64,000 nucleotides of DNA from Rhizaria sp. SCN 62-66 (lineage: Eukaryota; Rhizaria, unplaced): NCBI GenBank assembly GCA_001724265.1, contig MEDY01000074.1:26557-90556 (forward strand), written 5' to 3'. This document shows positions 35,248-46,100 of the stretch, one piece after another. The notes beneath the pieces were generated by a model that had not been told where the DNA came from, made no database searches, and saw only the letters and a list, made by a program, of their open reading frames with translations. Each line of letters starts with the position of its first letter. Position 1 is the first letter of the stretch. The position numbers were made by a program, and so were the translations under genes.

Positions 35248-35282
<35 letters not shown>

Positions 35283-37541
35283 GGTGCAGGTGCGGGTGCG
35301 GGCGCGGGCGTGGCATCGAGGTCCATGTCTTCGAGTTCCAAATCACCCGAAGCAGGCTCAATCGCAACAGGCGCAGCAGCAGCGGGGGCGGCGGCAGGAG
35401 ATGCGTCGAGCTCCATGTCAGCTCCAAGGTCAAGGTCCATACCCGCATCATCAACAGCAATAGCAGCAGCAGGAGCAGCAGCGGCAGCAGGCTCCTCAGC
35501 GGCAGGGGCAGGCTCCGCAGTGGCAGGAGCAGCGGGAGCCGCAGGCGCGTCAAGAGCGAGGTCGTCATCGAGCGCAAGGTCTGCGTCCGCCGCCGCAGCA
35601 GTAGGAGCAGCAGGCTCAGCAGCAGCATGATCAGAAGCAGCAGCAGCGGCGGGCTCAGCCGCGGCCGGCACAACAGCAGCCGCAGTAGCCGCAGCGGGCG
35701 TGGAAGCAGCAGCGGGCTCGCTGGCGTCGAGGTCAGCCTCCAGACTCAACGAATCATCGGATGCTCCTGTCGCCGGCTCCGCAGCCTCAGCAGCAGCAGG
35801 GCCAGCGGCGACAGGGACCACGTCGTCGTCGGCGCCATTGTCCTGGGTCATGAAAAACGACTGGCCCCCAGGCTCGGCACCAGGCGCCGCTGCAGCCTCA
35901 GCAGGCTTCTCCTCTGCCTTAGCCTCAGGCTCAAGTGCAACCTCAGCCTCGGTCTGAGCAACGCCAGGCTCAGCAGCAGCAACAAAAGCGTCGGAAACGG
36001 ACTCAGGCGCGTTGCCCTCAGCAGCCACGGGCATCTCGTCCACACCACCAACGCCGTCGGCTTCCTCGGCCGCGTCCCCAGCAGCAGCGGCTTCAGCAGC
36101 CTCAGCATCCGCCGCCGCCGCATCCAGTGCCGCATCAGTGCGCGCAACGGTCTCAGCCGCGTCGGCCGCGGTCTCAGTCTCAGGTGCGGCCGCGGGTGCG
36201 GGCTGATCGTCGCCCTTGACGTGACTTGCCCCGCCGTTGTTCTCAGCAGGGGTGATGCAGAACGCCGCGCTGGCCCGCGCGACCGCCGCGCCGTGGGCCG
36301 CCGCCTGTTCCTGCTGCTGTCGCCGCCGCTGCTCTTCTTTGGCCTGCTGCTGCCGTGCCGTCCGCGCGCGCGCCTCGTCCATCCGCGCCTGCACTTCCTT
36401 CAGCCGCGTCTTGCGCGCTTCCTCCTCCTCCGCGGCGGCCTTAACCATCGCATCGCGCTCTTCCCGCTCCTTCTTGCGCCGCTCGCGCTCCTTCGCGCGC
36501 ACCTCGGCCAGCGCGGCGGCGCGCTCCTCGCGCGTCTCAGCCGCTTTGGCCTTGGCTTCTTCCTCGGCTTCCTCGCGCTTGCGCTTCTCCTCGGCCTCCC
36601 GCGCCGCGCGCTGCTCGGCGATCTCCTTGACACGGGCGGCGACGCGCGCGCGCCTGTCCTGCTCCTCCGCGCGCAACTGCGCCAGACGCTCTTGCTCACG
36701 CGCCGAGGGCGGGAGGTATACAGGGACCAGGTCGGGCCGCAGCGGCAGCGTCAGCACGAGCGCCATCTTGGCGCGGTACGCCTCAGCCGTGCGGGCGAGG
36801 AACGCGCGCTCGGCGGCCGGCACTGGGACGCCGCGGCGGCCGGCCTGGGGCGCCATTGTCGTCTGCCGCTTCGGTGCGCCGCCGCGCGAGCCCGCTGCGG
36901 CCTGGGTCTGCGAGCGGCGCACGGGCGAGGAGGAGTCGCGCCCACGCTCGCGCTCGCTGTGACCGCCGCCGTGGCTGCTCTCGGTCATTGCGGTGGAGGA
37001 AGAGTTGGAGCCGGAACTTGCGGGGCGTGGGGAGCTGCGGATCGGCGGCAACTGCGAGGGCGCGTCCTTACCGTCTTTACCGTTGTTATTCTTGCTCGCC
37101 GCGGAAGAAGAAGATGACGAGGACAATGTAACGGGCGCGGTGGCGCGGAACGACGGCTGGCCGTTCTCGTAGGCGTACGGGGGCGCTGTCGGGTAAGGCA
37201 CTGAAGCGGGCGCGTCGGGGCCGGAGAAGGCGTCGGAAACGCGCGTACGGCGCCCGTAGAACGACGAGTCCGTGAACACGATCGCGCGCTCGGACGGCGT
37301 CAGCTGTGGGTAATGTTGAAACAGAGGGGATGATAGAGGTGAGACTGGGGCTGAGATGGCAGCAGGGATGAAAGGTAGTGACAATAAGAAACGAAGGGGC
37401 TGTGAAGGGGAAGGGGAAACGTACCTTGGAGTTGGCGTCATTTTGTGAGTTGTTAGAAGCCTGCGTCGTGCCAAGGCTCCCTGACTGCTGTGTGGAGCTT
37501 GCGGAACGGTTGGCGTTCCGCACAGGAGGCAGGGCTTGCAT
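34613..37541 (-). CDS. coiled-coil protein with acidic Leu/Met-Asp repeat tail, two exons
   Basis: Exon 1 (37541-37425, starting MQALPPVRNANRS) and exon 2 (37303-34613, TGA) are joined by a 121-nt intron starting GTACGT and ending CCCACAG, phase 0, giving 935 residues. After the junction comes LTPSERAIVFTDSSFYGRR, a non-repetitive segment. Residues about 230-380 form a highly charged Arg/Glu coiled coil (for example REAEEKRKREEAEEEAKAK). The C-terminal 450 residues are Ala/Pro/Glu-rich and carry at least eight short acidic-hydrophobic blocks, such as DLALDDDLALD, MDLDLGADMELD, LELEDMDLD, EMELDADLDGDLDL and the final DADLDMEMEMDF. Regular alternation of Leu/Met with Asp/Glu suggests repeated linear binding motifs. 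No family is recognised. A cytoskeleton-associated scaffold would fit the coiled coil, but that is inference. Confidence 0.8.
35248..35280 (-). repeat. (CAG.CTG)11 repeat read as poly-Ala
   Basis: Eleven CAG units on the plus strand, preceded by CAGCAGCAT units, are read in the GCT frame on the minus strand, giving poly-Ala with Asp interruptions. It is the same trinucleotide family as the poly-Q run at 17899, in another frame. Confidence 0.9.
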
Positions 37542-37871
37542 GGGTGCTCACGTCAACGCCGCGAACAGCAACTTGTGTGAGAGGTCGACTGAGCAGCACA
37601 GCGAGCCTTGGTGTTGCGGGTTTTGATCGTGGGTAAGAAACTGGACCACGAAACTAAATATCACGCGTCGCGATTAATTCGATGTCTTAATAACAGAAAG
37701 CTAAATTGATGCGAAGGCGGTCAAAACATGGATTGAGTCGTGTCGTCAGTCGCTGGCGTAACCGACTTTGGTACCCTCGAGGTTCGCAAAAATCTGGGTC
37801 TATGGCAATCTTCGACAGCAGCGAGATAGGCCGATGTTTCGTTGTGCTCCAAACGCGATAATCATCCGCCA
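37542..37871. other. divergent intergenic region
   Basis: This short AT-rich spacer separates the starts of the acidic-repeat gene (-) and the small acidic gene (+). Nothing else is seen. Confidence 0.4.
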
Positions 37872-38633
37872 ATGACTGTCATTAACGAGAACAAGGTACG
37901 CATGTGGGTATTTTACTTAACTTCATGTTCAGTTGTCAACCGAGCTTGGTCTGTCGCTTCTGATGGTATCATTGCTGTGCCTCATTGGAGACATGCTCGC
38001 GCCCTTATAGAATCTACTCTTCGGCTTGTGATATGCTCGATTATCAAGTTCAACGGAGACATACGTGAACAACCTGTGTGATTATGTCCTATTTTGTACT
38101 ATAGCGTGACTTTTACTCCTTGTTCTGTTCGTTGTTACTCCGATATCTTAACAATCACCCATTCATGCCTTGCCTGATGCCTCTATCTTTCCCCAACTTT
38201 ACTGTCGCGCTCTGTAACCCACTGCCTCGCCCCGCAGATTGCCACCGTCTTCCCCGCCGAGACCGCGTCCTTTGACGACATCCCCACCGCGCGCGCCGCG
38301 ACTGAGGACGTCACCCTGGACCAGGATGGCTCCGACGGCTCCAGCGAGGGCGAGGACGAGGACGAGGCCGACGAGGTTGACTTCACCGCCATCGACGAGG
38401 GTGATGAAGGCGACGAGGGCGACGAGGACGACGAGGAGGCCGAGCCCGCGCGCCGCACCATGTCCCTCAAGGACCTGATGGGCCCCACGCTCTCGGACGG
38501 CAGCGACAGCGACTACGACGCCGCGGCCGACGACGACGAGGACGTCGAGATTGAGGACGAAGACGAGGAGACTGGCGTAACCGCAGACAACGAGGAGATC
38601 GTCCACAACGCCAAGAAGCCCCGCAACGCGTAA
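37872..38633 (+). CDS. small highly acidic protein, two exons
   Basis: Exon 1 (37872-37895) encodes MTVINENK and exon 2 (38238-38633, TAA) the rest, for 139 residues. The 342-nt intron begins GTACGC and ends CCCCGCAG; both sides are phase 0. The protein is dominated by Asp and Glu runs around EVDFTAIDEGD and EVDFT-like patches, with one basic-hydrophobic segment, ARRTMSLKDLMGPTLSD, and a basic end KKPRNA. Acidic proteins of this kind are often histone chaperones or ribosome-assembly factors, but I recognise no family. The eight-residue first exon is supported by the start codon context, the donor and preserved phase, and needs transcript confirmation. It is convergent with the karyogamy gene. 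Confidence 0.72.
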
Positions 38634-39044
38634 ACACGGCGCTTTTTAATGTCGCCGACGTGATCCATGCACGTGCATCGTGCCCTTTGAAAGCAGCAAC
38701 GCTGCGATGCTGCGCGGTGCAGTGAGCCGCTCAATCTTGGTCTTGTTTGTTTGCTCTGCTTAATCCTTTGTCTTTCCTTTTCTGTTTCTCTAGTCTCAGC
38801 TTCTAGCCACTCTTCTAATCACATCTTACCTGTTTTGACAGCTTTAGTGTCCGCGCTGCCGTGGTGGTGCCGCGCACTGCTCTCCGTTTATGATGCGCGG
38901 ACTCAATACAACGCCGCGTTTTGTCCAAACATCACGTATGACGTGAATTCATAAACTGTATTATGCTTTCCGATGATGATAGTCATGTTGTTCTAATGTA
39001 GTGGTTTGTTTGTACGTTGGTGCGCAACGCATTTGCGTCATGTG
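38634..39044. other. convergent intergenic region
   Basis: This is the shared 3' region of the small acidic gene (+) and the karyogamy gene (-). No coding feature beyond the karyogamy gene's own end is seen. Confidence 0.4.
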
Positions 39045-42000
39045 TCACCGTTTATGCGTGCCCGCTCGGCGCCGTCCTCTGCTCACCTCCTAGTCCTCAG
39101 CTCTCTCGTCCTCTTCTTCCTCGTTGTTCTCACGAGCTTTGCCCGTGCGACTCCGCGCCTCCGCACTCCGCCCCGCCGCGACAGGCGAGGCAGTTTGCGC
39201 TGCAGCTGCAACGCCGGCACTCCTGCGCCCACTGGCGGCACGGACACTGTTCGCACTCGTTGCCCTGCTCATACTACTCGCACTTGTTGCGCTGCTGCAT
39301 CCGGTGCTCGCGCGACTGACAATACTGCCAGCGCCCAGCGCAGCGCCCAGTGCGCCCGCGCCCTCATACTCCCACGGGTCCGGGTCAAGCAGGTCTGACA
39401 GCGCCCGCAACCGCGACTGAGAGCGCGTCACCCGACCAGCAACCCCGATTGCACTGCGCTTGCCAGTTGTGGCAGCGACTGTGGTAACCTCAGCGGCGAG
39501 CGCGGCGGCTGAGGGGCGCAAGCGGCGCGTTGCGGGCGTTGCCGGTGCCCCGGTTTCCGCCTCGTTGTCCACCATGGCTGCAGCTGCGCGCGCCCTGACT
39601 GCGGCTGTTGCGGCGCTGGTGCTAGCGCGCCGCGCTGCGCTCGCTTCCGCAGCCGACAAACCTGTCACTGACCCTGAAACTAACTCTGGCGCTGCGGGTG
39701 TGCGCCAGAAGGCCGCAGAAGCGGGTGAAAGTGTGCTCAACACAGCGCGCCAACTGCGCGGCTCTCTAGCCACAGCGGCCTGTGCTGCTGTCTCTTCAGT
39801 GTAACCGTCGCCGCTGTCGTCGTTGCCGTCGTTATCGCTCACTGGCTCCGCGCCAGCGTCATCGGCCCACGCGCGCTGTGAAGATCTGGACACGCGCCGA
39901 CCGGCGGCCCCGCGCGCAGCTGCACCGCCAGTGACGCTCGGGCGGACTAGACCGCCACTGGAGCCCATTACGCGAGTCAGATCGATGCGATGTGTCCCGC
40001 GGCCAGTCGCAGCTGCCGCGGACGCCGCCTAGTCGCAACTAAGCCCCGTGCCCCACGCGCCGTTGCTGCTATTGTAGACCTCGCACCCAGCAGCGCTGCC
40101 GCCGCCGCTGCCAGTACCGTATTCTAGCGCTGGCAGTGCGCGTTGCCGCCGGCTGCCCGACAACGCGCTTGCAGCAGCGGCCGCAGCTGCTGCGGCGGTT
40201 GCGGCGGCAGTGGCCGCGCTAATTGTCGCACTTGAGCCGCGGTTCTGCCATCCTGCCGCCGCGCCGCCCGTGGCCGCTGCCGCCGCACTGGCCGCCTCTG
40301 CCGCCGACGCCGACGCCGCAACGGCTGCTTCGAGCCTCGCTTCAAGCCGCGCTAGCTGTCTCCGCAGATCCCCCTGTCCGCGTTCCACTGCGCGTTGCAC
40401 GGCCTGCAACGGGTCACGGTGCGTTGCCAAGCAGTGGGCGACCGCAAGCAACGCCGCTGCGCACGCCGCGTAGCGCAGCGCGCCTGTGGCGGCCGCGAAG
40501 GCGTCGGGTGTGAGCGGTGCGCCCAGCAGCCAGCCAACCCAGTCGCTGTGCGAGATTAGCACGCGTTCCAGCGCAAAGGCTGACGCCAGAGCGAGGAAAG
40601 CCGTTCCACGCGCGGGTGCGGTTCGCGGCATTGCGGTTAGTAACACAGCCGCAAGCAACGCAACTGGGTAGAAGAGAAATGAGGCCGCTGACGAGAACTC
40701 CAACCTTAGCTTTGTGATGCCACCGGTCGCCTGAAAGGGGAAAACATCGTATTTGGCACAATATTACACATTTATGAGGAATTTCACGACTTACGTTGAA
40801 CTCTTTTGGACTGTTTCAAGTTGTCTCAGCTCTAACGCATGTGAACGTACCTCGTGCACAAGCCCCATAAGCTTGTCCCTTGTGCCACGGAGCTCGCGTC
40901 CAATCGCCTCAGTCTGCAACAGCACGCTGTCATGCATACTCGCGATTGATGCAATTCCGGACTGAGCATCCCGCAGCCGCACCTCCATGGCCTCCTGCCG
41001 CGCATGTCAAAGTCAGAGAATTTGTGAGCACATAACATGTTTAAAGTTCATGTAATGCGCACATCTGATTTGATAATTCCGGTCCAACGTACCTGTGATG
41101 TGACCATACCCTTCATAGCAGATTCTGACTCTGCGCCTAGCCGCGCTACTTGCCCCCTCGCGTGCTCAAACGCTGCTTGACTTTCCTTCCTCAGCTCCCC
41201 AAGCCCGCCGGTTATACCGCCCAGCTGCTCCGCTGCTGCGCGCTGCTGTCTCTCAACTTCGCGGCCTTGCTCCTGCAGCGCGCGCCCCGCCGCCAATGCG
41301 GCCTCGACGCCCGCAGCGACTTCGCGCTGCCCCGCGGCGAGCGCTGCAACGCCGGAGCTCGCGCTGGCGACCGCAGCGGCAAGCTCGCCGTGACGCGCGG
41401 TCTGTTCAGCAGTCAACGCCGACAGCGATGCCGCCAGCTCGCCGTGGCCGCGAGCAACGGCGCCCGACACCGAGGCAAGCCCTGACTCAACGCCCTGTAA
41501 CGCGGCGGCCGCGGCCGCGGAGGCTGACGAGAGAGCTGAGACAGAGCGCTGTGTCGCTGCGTTGAAGAGATCACGACGTCGGAAATAGCATAGCGAATCG
41601 ACCTGAGAGAAGAATGTCGTGAATGTGGAGTACGCCTGCGCATTGGCGCCGATGCGCCTGCGACACTCTGAGAATGACTCAGTTGCTGCGTTACTATCTG
41701 TTGACGTTGAGCTTGCAGCGCCGGATGCCATGGTGGGGTCTTGAGGCGCTGACGCTGCGCAGGGAATCGGAGGCAGACCAACAGACTCAAGCTGACAGTT
41801 GGTGAGTGCAAAAGCAATGCGCGCACGGCCTTCGTCACTGAGCAGTGCACACTGCGACGTGAAGAGTGCCTCGACGTCCGGTCGCGCCCAACAGCCATCT
41901 AGCCTCGCCAGCTCCGCAGGCAGAACCACCGCGCGCGACCCCGTCGCCTCACCTGGGCCTGCACCAAATAGTCCACCGATTAGCCAGCTTGGCGTCGGCT

Positions 42001-42100
42001 CTTGCGTTGGTTGCGTGGCTAGAGCGCGCAGACCTGCCGTGGAGAGGCAGAGCGCGGGGAGTATGCGACGCACGCTGACAGTTCGAGGGCTATCGCTCAT
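39045..42100 (-). CDS. GEX1: KAR5/GEX1/Brambleberry-type nuclear membrane fusion (karyogamy) protein with two in-frame UAG codons
   Basis: Three exons, 42100-41093, 40994-40851 and 40730-39045 (TGA), give 945 residues with two UAG read as sense (codons 618 and 931). Introns of 98 and 120 nt both begin GTACGT and end in CAG; all phases are 0. A hydrophobic N-terminus (RRILPALCLSTAGLRALA) fits a signal peptide. Residues about 70-171 carry six cysteines in the spacing of the family: DGCW, SQCALLSDE, LTNCQLESVGLPPIPC, FSECRRRIG and VDSLCYF. A long Ala/Glu coiled coil spans about 185-384, followed by two or three membrane segments near residues 397-484 and a Ser/Ala/Arg-rich tail. This Cys-rich domain, coiled coil and C-terminal membrane anchor order is that of KAR5 (yeast), GEX1 (plants) and Brambleberry (fish), which act at the nuclear envelope in nuclear fusion after fertilisation. 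The domain lies before any UAG, so the family call does not depend on the code. Confidence 0.85.
39090..39092 (-). other. in-frame UAG, probably sense
   Basis: The context is DERAED-UAG-EVSRGRRR, codon 931 of the karyogamy gene; 14 further codons precede TGA. On its own this one could be a stop; other genes make sense decoding the consistent reading. Confidence 0.65.
40029..40031 (-). other. in-frame UAG sense codon
   Basis: The context is GTGLSCD-UAG-AASAAATGRG, codon 618; the frame stays open for 312 more codons to the next UAG. Confidence 0.9.
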
Positions 42101-43156
42101 AGGCGGTGGCACTGAGGCGGATCACGATCTCAGACAGGAATGATAAAAATCGAAAAATGCTGCTACCAATTGAAACTGCTGCGTTATATTGCTATTTTTA
42201 CTGCTGGCGGACGTGTTCAAGTGCAATCTCCTCCGCCACACCACTGACTTGAAGAGATGTTGCTTTCTGGATTGGACGGCATTAATTCTGACCCATAATT
42301 ACTATTTGCTGCAGATTCACATTGAACTTGTGAACTCTTTGTTAAAATTCTAGTTATGTATATTTGATTCTCGTGTTGCTACTCTAAAAACTTCATTCTT
42401 ATTAAGCTTCATTGTGTATTCATGCGAACTATTCAGCTCTTGTGACTTGCTGTCTCCTTTCTCTCAAGTCCTCTACGCAAGTGCAATCAAAATAATGTAA
42501 CAAAATGAAGGTTGACGCCATGCCGAGACTGTAACCTCTGTTGGTGGCGTTAAGCTATTGTATTTGGCAGCCAAATCAATGCTAGGGCTGCCGATAGCTG
42601 CCGCAAAACTTGATGCACGCGCCGCGAGTCGTCCCGATGAATCCCCGGGATATGCAATTGTATCAAAACCATAATGTATAAATAAAATAGTACTCATATT
42701 TTCCAATGCTTGATAGATGTTATATCCTGTAATTGCGTTGAACGACGAATATATGGTATGTGTTATGGACTTGAATAGAGGCCTCCAAGGAATGAAATCG
42801 GGGCCTTGCCGTATCTGGCTGAGCGCGCGTGGCCGCGGCTTAACTTGGCCCACGAAACGAGGCATTGCTGGAGGGCAATTTTCGGGTGTATTTCATCAAT
42901 GGTCTGGCATGTTATGCTACGGTAAAGATACTTTGTGTTTCTTTGTATTATATATATTTGCGACACTCCGCTCCAACGTGGTTTGTGACTCCGTCAAGCA
43001 CTTCTTCATCATGATATCTGAAGGGGATGCACCCTGTCGCGTGCTGTGCATTTGAACTGTCACTGCCTCGACCACGGATATCCATTTTGCTCATAGTACC
43101 CTGCCCCTATATTCTTGCGTGTTTTCCTTTCTCCGCGTGCTGACCAGGTCAACCCA
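42101..43156. other. divergent AT-rich intergenic region
   Basis: About 1.06 kb lies between the starts of the karyogamy gene (-) and myosin I (+). A 130-codon frame on the minus strand (42865-42473) is open but has AT-rich codon usage unlike the genes around it and ends among TAG triplets; I treat it as chance. A pyrimidine-rich stretch ending CTGACCAG at 43147 may be the acceptor of a leader intron of myosin. Confidence 0.4.
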
Positions 43157-46100
43157 ATGGCGACCTCTCACCAGCCGAAGCGCAAGCTGGCGCAGTCGGA
43201 GCTGGACGACCTCGTGCTGCTCGACACTATCTCCGAGCAGCGCATCCTAACCGTGCTCAAGAACCGCTACTCGGGTGACTCGATCTACACGTGCATTGGT
43301 CCCGTGCTGATTGCCATCAACCCGTACCGCACGATCCCGAGTCTGTACACCGAGGCCGTGATCCGCACGTACCGCGGCAAGAAGTACTTCGAGATGCCCC
43401 CGCACCCCTACGCCGTGACGGACGAGGCCTACTCGGCGCTGCTATCGCACCACGAGAACCAGTGCATCATCATCTCCGGTGAGTCCGGCTCCGGCAAGAC
43501 GGAGACGTCCAAGATCATCATGCAGTACGTCTCCTCCGTCTCCGGCCGCGGCACCGAAGTGCAGCGTGTCAAGGATCGCATGCTCTCCTCCAACCCCATC
43601 CTCGAAGGCTTCGGTAACGCCAAGACGATCAACAACAACAACTCGTCCCGCTTCGGCAAGTACATGGTGCTGCACTTTGACTACGGAGGCGACCCCGTCG
43701 GTGGACACGTGTCCAACTACCTACTCGAGAAGTCCCGTGTCGTCGGCCCTGCTGTCAACGAGCGTAACTTCCACGTCTTCTACCAGCTCACCGCTGGCGC
43801 CTCGCAGCAGGACCGCACGGCGCTGTACATCGAGAGCCCGTCGTACTACCGCTACCTCAACGGCACCGGCTGCCTCACCGTCGACGGCATCAACGACGCT
43901 GCCGACTGGCGCGAGATGTCCGAAGCCTTCGCCACCGTCGGTCTGCCTGATGACGAGCGCCGTGAGATCATGCGCACGCTCTCCCTTGTGCTCTGGCTCG
44001 GCAACCTCACCTTTGAGGAGACTGCGCAGGAGGAGTCGTTCCCCAAGGACCAGGGCGTGGTTGACATCATCGCGCATTTGATGCAGATCTCCTCTGCCGA
44101 CGTCACTGCGGGCCTCTGCGTGCGCACGATTACCGCCGGCACCGAGGTCTTCAAGAAGCCCTGCACGCTTAAGGAGGCCGAGTTCAACCGCGACACGATG
44201 GCCAAGGCGCTGTACTCGCGTCTGTTCGATTACCTCGTCGCCAAGATCAACGAGTCGATCCAGCCCCCCGCGTACGAGGGCAACGTCATTGGTGTCCTCG
44301 ATATCTTCGGCTTCGAGATTTTCCAGCACAACTCGTTCGAGCAGCTCTGCATCAACTTCGTCAACGAGAAGCTGCAGCAGATCTTCATCGAGCTCACTCT
44401 CAAGACGGAGCAGGAGGAGTACAAGGCCGAAGGCATCCCCTGGACTGATGTGCCGTACTACAACAACAAGCCCGTGTGCGACCTCATCGAGGGCATGCCC
44501 GGCATCCTCTCTCTGCTCGACGATACGTGCTCCACCAACAAGACGGACCAGAACTTCGCGTTCGCCATGGGCCAGCTTTTCGCGCAGAACGAGTGCGTGA
44601 CGTGCGGCGCCACCGACTTCCTCGTGCGTCATTACGCCGGCGAGGTGCGCTACGACGCCAACGGCTTCGTCGTCAAGAACAAGGATACCCTCTTTGACGA
44701 CATCATCATGTGCCTGCAGAAGTCCCCTCAGGGCTTCGTTCAGTATCAGGGCTGGGCCGCGCTCGACGTCGCCGGTCGCGCCAAGAAGCGCCCCCCCACT
44801 GTCTCGCGCGTGTTCCGCGACCAAGTCAAGGCGCTGACGACTGCGCTCATGTCGTGCGTGCCGCACTACATCCGCTGCATTAAGCCCAACATGACTAAGC
44901 AGCCCAACACGTTTGACACACCCATGATCCAGCGCCAGGTTCAATATCTCGGTCTGCTCGAGAATGTCCGCGTCCGCCGCGCTGGTTACGCGTACCGCTC
45001 CACGTTCGAGCGTTTTGCGCGCCGTTACGGTGTGCTGTGCCCGTCGCTCGTCGGCGTCCGCACCGGCACGTCCGCCGAAGACGACAAGAAGCACGTGCTC
45101 GCGCTCACTGGCCACCTCAAGTGGACCCACGGGAAGGAGTTCGCGATGGGACACACCAAGATCTTTATCTCCGAGGCTGCGGTGCTGTTCAACCTTGAGG
45201 AGCTGCTCGAGCGCAAGATTTCCCAGGCCGTCATGGTGATCCAGGCCGCATACCGCCACTACCTGCAGCGCCGCAAGTTCATGGAGCTCAAGGCGCTGGG
45301 TTACGAAGCGCTTAAGACGCTCAACAAGGAGCGCCGTCGCCACTCGCTCGGCCCCGCGGCGTCTGCGCCGTACATCGGCGACAACCTGAATCTGCGTCTG
45401 TGCCAGCCCGTGCAGGGCCTGCTGCTCATGTCCGGCGGCGCTAAGGAGAGCGTCGTGTTCGCGGACCGCGCGCACCAGGTCGTCGTTAAGGAGCGCAAGG
45501 GTCTGCTGGGCCGTATCTTCAGCGATGAGACCAAGGTCGTGACGGAGTCCCGCATCCTCATGGTCACCAACAAGGCCGTGTACCTGTTCAAGCTCGTGCA
45601 CGACCCCGACGCCAACGCGGGCGGCAACGGCGCCGTCGCGAAGCTCACTTTCCGCGTCACGTTCAACCAGATCACGTCTCTGTCGCTGTCTCCCTACTCG
45701 GACGGCTACGTCGTGGTGCACTTTCCCGAGTCCGTCGGCGTGCGCGACACGCTGCTCAGTGTGCGCCGCAAGACCGAGTTCCTGGCTGCCGTGCTCTACG
45801 CGTGCGAGGCGCTCTCGCTGCCGGCGCCGCTGCGCTCGGTCACCGAGGACCGTATCCTCCTCAACGCCAAGAAGCAGTCGTACTCGGCCATCACGTGGGT
45901 CAAGGACGAGGCTGTGTCTCCGGACACCGCGCGTGTCACCAAGCTCAAGACCGATTTCACCATCGCCGTGCCGACCGGTCTCCCGTTCTCGTCCTCTGTC
46001 GAGCCCTACCGCCCGCCCAAGGTCGACTACGTCACCGGCGGCCGTCTCGCTCTGCGCGCGCTCGCCGACGTGGCCGGCAACGGCGTCGACGAGCTCGCCT

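Noticed and set aside
39093-40703. Two separate genes split at the TAG at 40029-40031
   Set aside because: The downstream frame has no plausible start near the TAG, continues the same composition, and is joined by splicing to the conserved N-terminal domain.
42473-42865. A 130-codon minus-strand frame between the karyogamy gene and myosin
   Set aside because: Its codon usage is AT-rich like the spacer, it ends near clustered TAG and TGA, and shows no motif. With only two stop codons in use, chance frames of this length are more likely.
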